Assembly: GCA_958510875.1 (NCBI GenBank)
Contig: OY294067.1
Span: 34,398,912-34,462,911, forward strand
DNA from: Endomychus coccineus
Lineage: Eukaryota; Arthropoda; Insecta; Coleoptera; Endomychidae
DNA: 64,000 nt
Direction: 5' to 3'
The translations under genes were made by a program, and so were the position numbers. The notes under the pieces were generated by a model. It had not been told where the DNA came from. It made no database searches and saw only the letters and a list, made by a program, of their open reading frames with translations. Below are positions 21,570-31,905 of the stretch, in pieces. Each line of letters begins with the position of its first letter. Position 1 is the first letter of the stretch.

Positions 21570-22725
21570 TTGAAATTGGATAATGTTATTGAAAATAAGA
21601 TTTGGTTTCTCAACTTTTAAGATGAAGCTGTTATTCGTAACAAGTGCAAGAAAATTCTTGAACATTTAAATAAATCATATAAAAGTACATCCAATAACTT
21701 CAATGATATCTGTAAATCATTGGAGGAACAATACTGTTATTACATGAAAGCAGATAAGGGAAATTCCCTCGTGATTATTGACGGAGAGGATTATCACAAT
21801 TCGGTACAAATCTTATTAAGTGATGGTTCCTATGAATGATTACCAGGAATCCGTTATTAAAATGCGTTAAGCTAGTCAATAATTCATTAAAATCGTGTTT
21901 AAATTATCTCCCATAAAATACAAACTTAGACTTTCAAATCTTAATCTTCCTAAGCTGTATTGTTTATCTAAGATTCATAAACCGGGTAATTCCATGAGAC
22001 CAATCCTTTCAAACATTAATTGTCCTACGTACAACATAGCAAAATGGTTAATGAAGGAATTTAGCAACTCCGAAGCCTCACCAAGTTTGTCTGTGAAAAA
22101 TTCTATGGAACTTGTAGCAAATACTCCAATCCCTCAGGCGATAAGCATTCTGAAGAAATGGCTTTCAAATATTAATATCCCCGATAGAAACTGCACAGAA
22201 CACGGAATCTTCACATCTTTATGTATGGAGTAAAATTATTTCACTTTTAACAAAAATCACTATAAATAAACAAGCGGATGAGCAATCGGCAATTCACTCT
22301 CTCCTTTTTTGGCCAATATTTTTCAAAATTCAATCAGTTTCCAAAAGTTTGGTATGACATTTTCGCGATTAGAACGAGAGATTTTGATTTACATGGCTTT
22401 TTGAACACGCCTAATAGCCAATTTGATTCACTTTGATTCATTGTTGAAATAGAAACAGATAATTAGCTTCCTTTCCTTGATATTAGCAATATAAAAGATG
22501 GTAATCACTTGGATTTCAACATATATCGATGTAATTCAAAAGGGATGAGGATATATACACAAAAAAGCAATTTATTAAATTCCGATTTATCTCCAGCTTG
22601 GGGGTAACACGTTGTTCACATTATTATCCCCAAATAGTATTTATACAGGCACGTTTTGATTCATAGTTCAGTTTATTCTAATGATCGCTACTTGGTAGTC
22701 GAAAGGTCCTCAGTGCTTTAATAGT
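21570..22725 (+). pseudogene. PLE-2 reverse transcriptase relic, N-terminal half
   Basis: Plus strand. The N-terminal PLE block is clear (YMKADKGNSLVIIDGEDYHN near 21750), followed by the open frame at 21895-22233 with LPKLYCLSKIHKPGNSMRPI and NCPTYNIAKWLMKEF, the conserved PLE RT opening (PKIHK..RPI). Beyond 22240 only scattered pieces remain (NIYRCNSKGMRIYTKK near 22530, matching the FLD..YRKPT region). The catalytic YxDD was not found. The copy ends in the PLE-2 terminal sequence with a hammerhead relic at 22674-22716, and a second PLE-2 copy begins there in opposite orientation. Confidence 0.75.
22674..22716 (+). ncRNA. hammerhead relic (PLE-2)
   Basis: CTAATGA in place of CTGATGA, then a stem II remnant (GCTAC-TTG-GTAGT), GAAA and AGGTCCTC. 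Same layout as the better copy at 26487-26531. The G-to-A change in the core should inactivate it. Confidence 0.6.
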
Positions 22726-23265
22726 ATCCCTTCTAAATTACCTAGACATTTGTCTGTACTGTGTTTTAAAAAGTGATGAACTTTCTTGAGAAATGATGTA
22801 ACCTGCATTCGTAATATGTTCGGCTACTGCTGATTTTTCACCATTATTTTACTTTTAACGAGCAAAATGTTCCTTCTAGTTTGACCCACATAGCATTTTG
22901 AACATGACTCACAATTGTTTTTTAAGTCCCGGATTTGTTGAAATCAGAAACTTTATCAAATGCCTTGGTTGTATTGCAAATTTGGACAACAAACTATGGA
23001 ATTTATCAATTACTGAAGAATGATACGTGAAACTTTCGAATGTTATTGAAGTATTTGAAGGTAATGGCTTCAATTCGGTTAGTTGGCTTTGTCGCAATTT
23101 CCTTTTTTGCTTAGAAAATTGTTAATCAAAGAGTTCTGGTAACCATTGTCCATTGCGATTTGCTGAAGTTTCTCAACTTCGTTGTTTTAATTTTGCTGAC
23201 TCAAAGGAGCGTCAATAATCTATAAACTAGACTATTGAACGGAGCTATTCTATATCCAAATGGAG
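22726..23265 (-). pseudogene. PLE-2 GIY-YIG C-terminal region, inverted copy
   Basis: Minus strand: YRLLTLPLSQQN, NNEVEKLQQIAMDNGYQNSL, PLPSNTSITFESFTYHSSVI, then CESCSKCYVGQTRRNI (the second half of the GIY-YIG motif) and AEHITNAGYIISQES. This is the same region as 26600-27083 plus 28112-28280. Frames are broken. It lies tail-to-tail with the plus-strand copy at 21570-22725. Confidence 0.75.
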
Positions 23266-23970
23266 TAGGTTTTCTTTAGTATATTATGTAAGTTGTAGAT
23301 TAATGCGTGACAAATAATTTATAGCTGATTCCTGCTATTCAATATGGCATGTGTGGCGACATCTATGAGTAAATAGATTCTTGTTTGCCGTTAAAAAATT
23401 GACATGACTATATTTATCTAAATGTCTGATTTATTGACAAAAATTTATTTCATTTTTTTTAAACTTTAACACCTTGTATCTCGGAAAGGGGCAAACTTAG
23501 AATCAATATTGTTGAGTAGAATATTATTATTTTTGCTTTTGGAACATACAGTTACAAGTTGAGCTATTACTTTTGGATAATGTATAAACACTTTAGGGTA
23601 CCGATACAAATAGTTTCGAGAAATAATGAATATTGGTTATATCAAGTCAATAAACTCATCCTGAGGATGTGACCCAATTGTGAAGGGGTAATACAAACTC
23701 GACACATGTCTCAGGTATACGAAATAAAAATAGCCAAGCTCGACACAGAGATTAAAAGATTCACTTTTGAAATGTTTAAACTTGGTACATGAATGATAAT
23801 ACCTCCCTCTGCTTGCAAGAAATAGACTGATGTGATATTAAAACAAAATTTACTAATTTAAAATATACATAATACATAAATAACGAAGGATGCGTTTGGT
23901 ACAGGGATGCATTAAAATGGGAATGAAACGATTCGCAAGCATTGGTTGTTGTATTTAATGCAACAGAGGC
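23266..23970. other. AT-rich interval
   Basis: Nothing recognised. May include the terminus of the Mutator-like element that follows. Confidence 0.4.
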
Positions 23971-23976
23971 ATCAGC

Positions 23977-24979
23977 TCATATATGTAGTGGAAATTTCGA
24001 ATTATCTGTCAAATAATTTTTGAAAAGGTAATCAGAAAATTTTTCAAAAAAATAAAAATCGTCAACGTCCGTTGGTTCTAAAAATAAAAGACCAAAACAA
24101 TAATGGAAGTACTTTCCAATCTCAGAATTTTTGTCTTGGTATTCTTTTGATAAACCTAGATTTTGAATTTTTCTGTACCTTGTTTGAGTTAAGTGGAAGC
24201 GACACCCAGTAATTTTAGCATTTGGATAAACTTCTAACACTGCATTATGAATAGATATCTCAAAATCTACTACTATTTCTTCTGGTACAAATTTGATATT
24301 TATATAATCACAATACTCTTTAATTTTTGATATGCAAAACCTATATGTTTTCTCACTTTTGTCTTTCAATAAACAAAAAACTAATGGTATATTATGGCCG
24401 TTAAAAAAACCATGTACCGTAAATATTTGTGTGAAATATTTTGTGCATTAAGAAAATTATCCTAAATTTTCGGATGAATCATTAACAATGAGGAAGTCTT
24501 CATTTCTGTTGGTTTTTGGTTGAAGTTCGTCCAAAGCTTCATGAACCTCCGATAGTGATTTTGGCAAAATTGGTAACAATTTTCGACGTGCAGTGTAAAT
24601 GTTTCTTTTAGCACATTTTTAAAGACACATAATTTTTAGCTAGCTCCATTCTAATCATTTTGGGAGGTTTTTCTGTTATATCACTTTCAGCTTTTCTCTT
24701 CGAACAATGAATTAAAACTTGTCTTTGCAACACCTTTGCTAGTTCTGGTTCATGATTATGATTTACACTCAGGTTTGCTATAACTCGACTTTTTGACTCA
24801 CCTAAAGTATGAAACTTTGCTTTACATTTATCTTTGCTGCACCTCCACTTTGTTTCTCCGGAAGCTAATTTTCTGTTGTGTTCTTTAAGCTTATAGTTCT
24901 CGTAAACTAAGAGAAATTTTTCTGTTTGACTGAACATTTCACTTAAATCTGAGGAATTACTATGATTTATTTTCGCCAT
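23977..24979 (-). pseudogene. Mutator-like transposase with FLYWCH zinc finger
   Basis: Minus strand. The first frame (24979 to 24608) encodes a FLYWCH-type finger: FLLVYENYKLKEHNRKLASG, WRCSKDKCKAKFHT, then NLSVNHNHEPE (Cys-Cys-His-His pattern). The frame then continues, with two stops near 24450, into the MULE transposase core: FTVHGFFNGHNIPLVFCLLK, VVDFEISIHNAVLEVYPNAK (second catalytic Asp block) and GCRFHLTQTRYRKIQNLGL (the C..H motif), then FGLLFLEPTDVDDFYFF. The region that should carry the first catalytic Asp (DGTF block) is missing before KYFTQIFTVHG. FLYWCH plus MULE is a common arthropod combination. Ends and target duplication not found. Confidence 0.8.
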
Positions 24980-26234
24980 TTTTACACTTTTTCACAATTA
25001 TGAGTACGTAGACCATCAATTTTACACTAGAAATTACTATGTTCTTATGAAAACTGATATACCTACAAAACAAAATATAGTTAGTTAGGTACCTAACCCC
25101 TGCAATAACTTTATGCCGAATTTGTAGTTGTAAAAATATAATTTAAAATGCATTAGGAATAAAAGATTAGGATGTGCCGAGTTTAATGCCGCCCATTGTG
25201 AAATTATTGTTATTGAAAAATATATTTGTGTCTTATTCTCATTTTATTATTCGATAATTCGAAACTTTCAGTGTTCACTATTCTATCAACTACGTGGTCT
25301 TCTCTCATTCGAGTTGTGGGTTCATTCATCTTCATAATGCGAATTTAAGATGATATTAGAGTGTTAAAGTCTCTTACATTATAAATTATAACTTATTGAA
25401 ACAATATCGGAATGTAGATTATAATAGTTCTGAGTATATTCGGATTCAGTTCAGTGATAAACACAATATAAGTTTTTGCCACTTGGAATATTACTATTCA
25501 GAGAAGCCGAAGGAGCCCTTCATTAGGTATTAATTTGATTTTAATCTGGAAATGTGTAAATTGAAAATTATTCAGGTGGAATAGAGAAGCCGACCGGAAA
25601 CCGTAATGGGTGGCTAGAGTTGGCACGGTGCTCCGGAATGTGGCCACACCACTCTAATTGAAAACTGCAGTGCTCTACTACACATTATGCATGCCGGCAA
25701 AGTGTACGCTTAAAAAGTGTTTCAAAAGAAAAATTAAATCAAATAATTTTCGAAACTATGCAGACTATGTTATTAGAATTTGACGAAAGCCGCAACGAAA
25801 TTGTTGACATTAACTATTCATCCTTAATTATGATATCGTTGCAACGTAGCTTACTCGGTTGAAATTTAATTCGATATTTGTTATGTGTATTTTACTAGTT
25901 AATGTCTTACTGTTTTATTCATGTTTACATGTCCATTAAAGTAAAATTATTCACAGTTTCTACTATATTACTCTATTTGGAATTTGTAAGTACTACGTAC
26001 AGGGTTTATTGTGAAATATGGAGAACATTTCCACATAAAACAGTTCTAGGATTTTACCTGAGTGTCGCAAAATAAAACTACAATATCTCTCAAATAAAAG
26101 AAATCCTCCAGTGCTTGCTTAATAATAATTAATACTTATAGATAAATACTCACAAAAATATTTCAATTCTTCAGAAACCAAAATAAAGATATCGCTTTCA
26201 AAATAACAAATAATCTATACATGTCAATAATTCA
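24980..26234. other. interval without a recognised gene
   Basis: AT-rich, probably holding the 5' end of the Mutator-like element. A GC-richer patch at 25565-25700 has no recognisable feature. Confidence 0.4.
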
Positions 26235-26490
26235 AAACCTTGAAAAGATAAATTGAAGAAATCTGGAGTTTATACACTGAGATATGCCTTGCATTTAGGT
26301 CAAACTGGACGCAGTTTTAGTATAAAATTCCAAGAATATTCGACAAGGTACATCCTCAAAAGGACTGTCCTATATAACTACTCGAAACACATATTGCAAA
26401 TAAACTATAAAAGAGTTCACACTGTGGATATATTATAACACTATTGATAAGAAATAAGCACGCTTATCCACCAAAAATACTATCAAAATA
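26235..26490 (+). pseudogene. GIY-YIG-like fragment leading into a PLE-2 terminus
   Basis: The frame at 26253-26438 reads KSGVYTLRYALHLGQTGRSF (GVY and GQTGR as the two halves of the motif), then SKHILQINYK (the HLL..NH helix). It runs directly into TAAACTATAAAAGAGTTCAC and the PLE-2 tail. A similar layout occurs at 53520-53845. The nuclease differs in sequence from the PLE-2 GIY-YIG seen at 26600-26900, so it may belong to another PLE subfamily. Confidence 0.5.
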
Positions 26491-26531
26491 CTGAGGACCT
26501 TTCGGCTACCAAGTATCCATCATCAGAGTAA
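26487..26531 (-). ncRNA. hammerhead ribozyme (PLE-2), best copy
   Basis: On the minus strand: stem I TACT paired with AGTA, core CTGATGA, stem II GGATAC-TTG-GTAGCC with one internal A.G mismatch, core GAAA, minimal stem III (AGG-T-CCT) and cleavage position C before AGTA. The bases of all three stems differ from PLE-1 while the core is the same. It follows the GIY-YIG frame on the same strand. Confidence 0.75.
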
Positions 26532-26534
26532 ACT

Positions 26535-27083
26535 AAACTATAAATCAAAATGTGCCTGTTTAAGTAATATTTGGGGATAATAATGTTAACTCCCTTCATC
26601 TGAAGATAAATCGGAATTTGATGAATTACTTTTTCGTCATTTCCATTCCTTCTAAATTACCTAGATATTTTTCTGTACTTTGTTTTGAAAGTGATAATGA
26701 TAAGCTTTCTTGAGAAATGGTGTGACCTGTATTCAAAATATGTTCGGCTAGCGCTGATTTTTCACCATTATTTTTCTTTATATGGGCAAAATGTTCCTTA
26801 TAATGAGTTAAAATGTTCCTTCTAGTTTTCCCCACATAGCATTTTGAACACGACTCACAATTGATTTTCTGAATCCCGGATTTGTCGAAATTAGAAACTT
26901 TATGAAAGGTTTTGCCTGTTTTAGCTCATATATGAACTGGTTGTACTGCGAATTTAGAAAACAAACTATGGAATTTATTAATTACTGATGAACGGTAAGT
27001 GAAACTCTCAAATTTTATTGAAGTATTTGAATGTAATAGCTCTAATTAGGTTAGTAAGCTACTTTTCAATTTCCTTTCAAGCT
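26535..27083 (-). pseudogene. PLE-2 GIY-YIG C-terminal part (first part of a copy split at 27084)
   Basis: Minus strand. CESCSKCYVGKTRRNI, then THYKEHFAHIKKNNGEKSAL, AEHILNTGHTISQESLSLS and STEKYLGNLEGMEMTKK (open frame 26835-26626) form the second half of the GIY-YIG nuclease with its Glu-containing helix. Upstream, frames broken by stops give the linker with PSNTSIKFESFTY-like sequence. Homology stops abruptly at 27083 in AATTTCCTTT and resumes at 28112 with a T tract, so the 1,028 bp between is an insertion. Confidence 0.8.
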
Positions 27084-28111
27084 ATTGCATAGCTTTTATA
27101 GCGGGGAGCGCGGCGACCGAATCAAGAAATTCCGTAACGAAAATAAAACCTAACACCCCCCACTCCGCCTACTATGTAGCTCGGCCGAGCGTTCGCTTAA
27201 CGTGTATGTATATGGTACGACTGTACGAAACTCGCACGGATCGAGACGAGCTGCTCCGAAATCGGACGAATACGTAAACAGCTGTTTGTGAGAAAGTATA
27301 TAGGTGTATAGGTATCTATCATATGTTTATAATGCCACACTCACCGCATGTGCGGCACATAAGTATACATGTAGGTATATATACTGTTGTAGATACTGTT
27401 CCAAAAGGTGGGGTAGCTATTTACCAAAATAATAATAATGTTACTAATATTATGACTCCGAATATTGAAATAAATATTGCACACGTTAGCGATGTAAATG
27501 TTAGGCGCTCATTTGTTGAAGATATTTGTGCGTGCTTATGCAAACTCAGAAATGGCCTACACATAGTCATGGTAGCAATTTACATTTCTCTGAATCCAAA
27601 ATTGGACGAGGTAGAGCATTTTATTCATCGCACTTTACTGGAGTACACTGAAGAAGGGTCGAAAATACTTGGTACAAATGGTAATAAATGTCCACTTATC
27701 TTGGCTGGCGTTTTCAACATCAACTTCGCTGATAAGAAATCAGAGCGGTTGACAACTTTTCTTTCGGAAAAATTGAATGTGAAAATGAATAATTATCCAC
27801 AAGAATCCACAACTAAATATGGGACCATCATTGACGCGGTATTTTCCAGATATTTAGAGGATATCAAGTCTCAAACATATGTTTCTTTAAACGATATTAA
27901 CTTCTCATTTATTCAATAAAAGAAAAAAATTTGTTTTCTTATCGGTCACCACGCTCAAAAAGTGTAACTTGAATTAATATCAAAGAAAAAACTTGAATTA
28001 TTTTCAAAGAAAAAAAATACTGCATAAATAAAAAATAAATAAATAATTATAATTGCATAAGTTGATAAAAAACGCTTTACCGCGGCAGTCCCCGAGTGCC
28101 ACACTTTTTTT
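27084..28111 (+). mobile_element. Helentron-like non-autonomous element (copy 1), inserted in a T tract of PLE-2
   Basis: Starts AAGCTATTGCATAGCTTTTA (a palindrome) and ends CCGCGGCAGTCC...GCCACAC, directly followed by TTTTTTTTT. It carries only an endonuclease frame. The second copy at 40731-41832 keeps GCTATGCAATAGCT near its 3' end, the reverse complement of the 5' palindrome, giving subterminal inverted repeats. Insertion between Ts, unequal inverted repeats, a stable GC-rich 3' end and an AP-endonuclease-like domain are features of Helentrons (Helitron2). No Rep or helicase remains. Confidence 0.6.
27323..27919 (+). CDS. AP-endonuclease-like (EEP) domain of the Helentron-like element, copy 1
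   Basis: A 198-codon frame. Visible blocks are TVPKGGVAIYQNNNNVTNI (the GG[V]AIY block), VMVAIYISLNPK, CPLILAGVFNINF (normally GDFN; Asp replaced by Val here), and TTKYGTIIDAVFSRYL. Copy 2 keeps GDFN and the final SYFSYHKPIVS block, whose His is a catalytic candidate; copy 1 loses that end through a frameshift (SLNDINFSF). Endonucleases of this type occur at the C-terminus of Helentron helicases in arthropods and nick DNA in non-LTR elements. No upstream helicase is present, so this frame alone cannot mobilise the element. The loss of Asp and tail suggests it is inactive. Confidence 0.6.
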   Translation: MFIMPHSPHVRHISIHVGIYTVVDTVPKGGVAIYQNNNNVTNIMTPNIEINIAHVSDVNVRRSFVEDICACLCKLRNGLHIVMVAIYISLNPKLDEVEHFIHRTLLEYTEEGSKILGTNGNKCPLILAGVFNINFADKKSERLTTFLSEKLNVKMNNYPQESTTKYGTIIDAVFSRYLEDIKSQTYVSLNDINFSFIQ

Positions 28112-28280
28112 TTGTTTATAAATTAGATTATTGATCAATTTTTGTGGTAACCATTGTCCAACGCGAGTTGCTGAAGTTTCTCAACTTCGTTGTTATACTT
28201 TTGCTGGCTCAAAGGGACGTTCAATAATCTATAAACTATACTATTAAACGGAGCTTCTTTACATTTAGATATAAAATAGC
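28112..28280 (-). pseudogene. PLE-2 continuation of the copy at 26535-27083
   Basis: Minus strand: the same residues as 23100-23265 (YRLLNVPLSQQKY, NNEVEKLQQLALDNGYHKN), ending at TAAAATAGC where a plus-strand copy starts. Rejoining at the T tract restores the order seen at 22726-23265. Confidence 0.7.
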
Positions 28281-28910
28281 TTTTTTTAATAATAGTCTAG
28301 TTCATAGATTATTTAACGTTCGTTTGAGTAAGGAAAAATATAACAACGAAGTTGAGAAACTTCAGCAAATTGCGTTGGACAATGGTTACTACAAATCGTT
28401 GATGAATAATTTAATTTCTAAACAAAAAAGAAGATTGGAATGTAGCTAACTAACCAAATTAGAGCCATTACCTTCAAATGCTTCAATAAAATTCAAAAGT
28501 TTCCGCTATCATTCTTCAGTAATTAATAAATTCCATGGTTTGTTTTCTAGATTTGCAATACAACCAGTTTATAGATGTAAGAACAAGCAAAAACACCGTT
28601 TAGGCAACACCTTTCATTTGATTTGAAATTTCCGATTTCGGCAAAACCGGGATTTGCAAAAGCAATTGTGAGTTGTGTTCAAAATGCTATGTGGGTCAAA
28701 TTAGTGGGACTGGGAACATTTTAACTCGTTATAAGGAACATTTTGTCCATATAAAGAAAAATAATGGTGGAAAATCAGCGGTAGCCGAACATATTTTGAA
28801 TACAGGTCACACCATTTCTCAAGAAAGTTTATCATTTTTAAAACACAGTAACTCCTACGCTTTGATAACGCCACAGTTTGGTCCAAACAGGGTTAGCATT
28901 AATTACTAGA
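28281..28910 (+). pseudogene. PLE-2 C-terminal region, plus-strand copy head-to-head with the previous one
   Basis: Plus strand: FNVRLSKEKYNNEVEKLQQI, ALDNGYYKSLMNNLISKQKR, PSNASIKFKSFRYHSSVINK, then after a frameshift CELCSKCYVGQISGTGNILT, RYKEHFVHIKKNNGGKSAVA and EHILNTGHTISQESLSFLKH (frame 28673-28909). The Gln-Thr-Arg of the YVGQTRR block is altered by a 5-residue insertion. The first 150 bp mirror 28112-28280, giving a long inverted repeat. It is cut off near 28860 by unrelated sequence. Confidence 0.75.
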
Positions 28911-29265
28911 AATGAAATATTCCAGTAAGATTTTGAATCAAATGTTAAAAATTGATAATTGAATGGAACAAAGATTGTTCAAGAGTTATGACTATTCTAC
29001 ACAAAACGTATCCAGAAAAAGACAATCATAAATTGATCAGCCTCCTACATTTCAAAAAAAGTGATTGCAAGGTCCGTTTTTTGTTGGAATACGTTGAAAT
29101 TATAGAAAAAATCATGATTTAATAAACATTATGGAAATAATGCAATTTTTACATATTTATGTTTATAATTATCGAATTTATTTATTTTAAAATATTATTT
29201 ATGTGAAAAAAGGAAAATGTGTAGTATCTAATAAGAATTGACCATAAAATCACATTAGCCTAAAA
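28911..29265. other. AT-rich interval
   Basis: Nothing recognised. Confidence 0.4.
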
Positions 29266-29269
29266 CTTT

Positions 29270-29840
29270 ATTTTATATTTTCGACGTTCTATATTGAATT
29301 ATACAAAAATTAAAAGTAATGCCAAAGAAATAATTATTTAAAAATTCAGGAAAAATCTAAGAAAATAACAAGGAAAAACACTCTAACATCATCGAAATTA
29401 CCGTGTGATGAGTCACTAGGGGCTTTTTTGGTCGCTGATAAGGAATTTGACATCAAAAACGTTCGAAAATAACATTAGGATTATGTGAAAAATGAAGGAA
29501 AATACAACCATTTTAATTCAATTTATACAAGTTTCGAACTGTTCAAACTGTGTGACTTATCACACGGTGTTTTTCCTGGTAATTTTCTTTGATTTTTGCG
29601 AAATTATTAAATCATTATTATTTGGCATTACTTCTAATGTTTGTATATTCTAACATAGAACATCGAAAACATAAACATAAATCAACACGACACTAAAAAA
29701 ATTCCTTTAAAAAAAGGAAATTTCACAAAATGAAATTTTCCACGTTTTTCTGGAAAATGATATTTTTGAACTTTTTAACTAGCAAATTCGTAATCAGCGA
29801 CCAAAAAACCCCTATATTGACCTATCACACGATAATGTTG
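29270..29840. repeat. large foldback with two overlapping inverted repeats
   Basis: First pair: 29270-29415 matches the reverse complement of 29548-29675 (shared TTTTCGAYGTTCTAT, AAAAGTAATGCCAAA-like and GTGTGATRAGTCAC). Second pair: 29395-29470 matches the reverse complement of 29785-29840 (CCGTGTGAT, AGGGGYTTTTTTGGTCGCTGAT). The second pair contains the same GGGG-TTTTT-GG-TCGCTGAT block as the tandem repeat at 6651-7060. No transposase frame inside. Confidence 0.65.
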
Positions 29841-31035
29841 ATGGCATGGACAGATTTTCTTTTCCAATTTGTCACAGTTTTCCGCAAATTGTCCTGGTGT
29901 TTTGCTCGAAAAACGCGACTGTCTTATGTATAAAACAATAAACACGTGCAAAATTTAATTAATTTGTGTGAAAATTATCAACTCGAATGTTTATATGTTT
30001 ATCAGAAAGATACAACCATCAATGCCCATGAGATAGTCATCTGCAATGAGTTTTTCAGTGAAATGTTCATGTTTTAATAATTAATGTAACTCATAGAACC
30101 TAATTCATGACGTGAAATAAATTGATTACTGTATTTATAAAAAATCAATACCGGTCACATGAACATTAATTCAACAAATAATTAGTTCTCTGCACGGAAA
30201 TTCCACTTCAAGTATCTCACTGAACTCATAGGAAGTTTTTCCATCAAATAACATGAAGATATCTCGGAAGTTCATCTATTCCAAAGCGATCTCCTGTAAT
30301 ATTCTTGGAGTCATATCTTTCATTCCGAAGTATCTTCGTCTACAGTTAAATGGAAGTTGAAGTTCCATTTGCGCTACTAAGTCTGATTACAATTATTTGG
30401 AATATTCATTGATTCTCAAGAGTTAAAGTATCTTATACTGTTCTACCAATGAAATTATGCTACAACTGAACCGAAATAAGTTGTCCAATTGAGCTTGATA
30501 TCCGGCGATAACAACTGCGGACACTATCGGAAACTTTCATTAATGGAATGAACTTCCATTTTCGGATTATAAAGTTTACGATTTATTATAGACGTTGGAT
30601 TATGATATCGTTGGAATAGAATATCAAGTAGCGATATCTTTCTCCTTATATTGAAAATAAGAATGCTCGATCTAGTCTCGTTGTGAACCGAAAAATGTAC
30701 TCGTGCTAAATCACATTTCATGATTTTCTACTACGTGTCCACAATATCAATGGCATCTACTACATTGTTATTTGACTATTACATACTCCATAACTCAGCT
30801 TATCTATTTATCGTCTTATATGTTTGCCAAATTTACGGAATAGGCACACGTGCCATTGTACAAATATAATGGAAGTAATAATTAGGATTTTTTACAATTT
30901 CAGTAAATTCTACAGTTTCAATGCTTATCACGTATAAATTAATCCAAATTCAAAACTTCAATATTGATAAAATACAAATATACACTGAGTATAATCCAGT
31001 ATCGGTCAAATCGAGTCACTGACTTTCTCTATGTC
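29841..31035. other. interval without a recognised gene
   Basis: AT-rich. Short frames only, such as 30524-30721 (minus), without domains. Confidence 0.4.
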
Positions 31036-31094
31036 ACTATATGCGAGGTCAAGGTGAAAAGTCCCTGTAAAATGAAACAACATAATCTCCTTCT

Positions 31095-31292
31095 AGCCCG
31101 ATACACTTTAGCAACGTTTTTCGAATTTTTCGATCCCTTCCAAATAATACGATTTCGGCAATCCTTCAAAATAGGCGTTTGTTTCAGGTATGACATCGTT
31201 AGAGCCAAATCTTTTTTCACCGAGCCATTTCCTCAAGTATGGCAATACATAAAATTCGCAGGCCAAGTCTGGAGAATATGGTTGTGCTGACT
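31095..31292 (-). pseudogene. mariner transposase, C-terminus with third catalytic residue region
   Basis: QPYSPDLACEFYVLPYLRKW, LGEKRFGSNDVIPETNAYFE and GLPKSYYLEGIEKFEKR match the mariner C-terminus. The usual PSD catalytic triplet after DLA reads CEF here, so the third Asp is lost. A stop follows EKRC. Confidence 0.85.
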
Positions 31293-31299
31293 GCTGCTG

Positions 31300-31905
31300 T
31301 TGTTTACACTTCTTGTATGACTCAGTATGATGGCTGTTGGTTGAAGAAATAGCTCTTGATAATTTTAAATTTTTTATTCACACCCATATACAGTTATGTA
31401 CAAACTACACTAAAGCATCTTAGTTGCCTTATTTATGAAGGCTAGTTTTCCTAAAATTGTAATAATCTAGATTAACGTTTCGATTATAATACTGATGATA
31501 TGGTTAATGTTATTGTGAGTAATAATGTTGCTCGTTGAATGATATCGTTGTAATTGTTCCTTTTCTAGAGTAGTTTATTTCAGGTAAAGCTTAGACTAAG
31601 TAGGGTTTGTAAAGGAGGGTAGTAATTTCTATCATTGGCTACATATTTGATGACCAGAAATTCCCAGGCACCACAAACAATTCTTAGAAGTACCGATAAT
31701 AAACAGAACCATGCCAACTCACCAATAACACTTCGTCGGCTGATGACAAATTGACACAAGAATCCCATTCACGAATGGATTCCAAATGTGACGTAAATAC
31801 ATTCACAGAGGCTATAATAGCTAATATACAGAACATGATACTTTGAATGACTTGTCATAATTATTATCAATATGTATAAAAATATGAATATGTTGAGCTT
31901 TAACA
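31300..31905. other. unidentified insertion inside mariner
   Basis: About 600 bp separating RHPP from QPYSPDLA. Holds a 62-codon minus frame (31768-31580, ending LSLSFT) without recognisable domain. No inverted repeats or target duplication identified. Confidence 0.45.

Noticed and set aside
27084..28111. Endonuclease unit as part of a non-LTR retrotransposon
   Set aside because: No reverse transcriptase follows, the unit has defined ends without a 3' A-tail or target duplication, and the SYFSYHKP tail is more like Helentron endonucleases.
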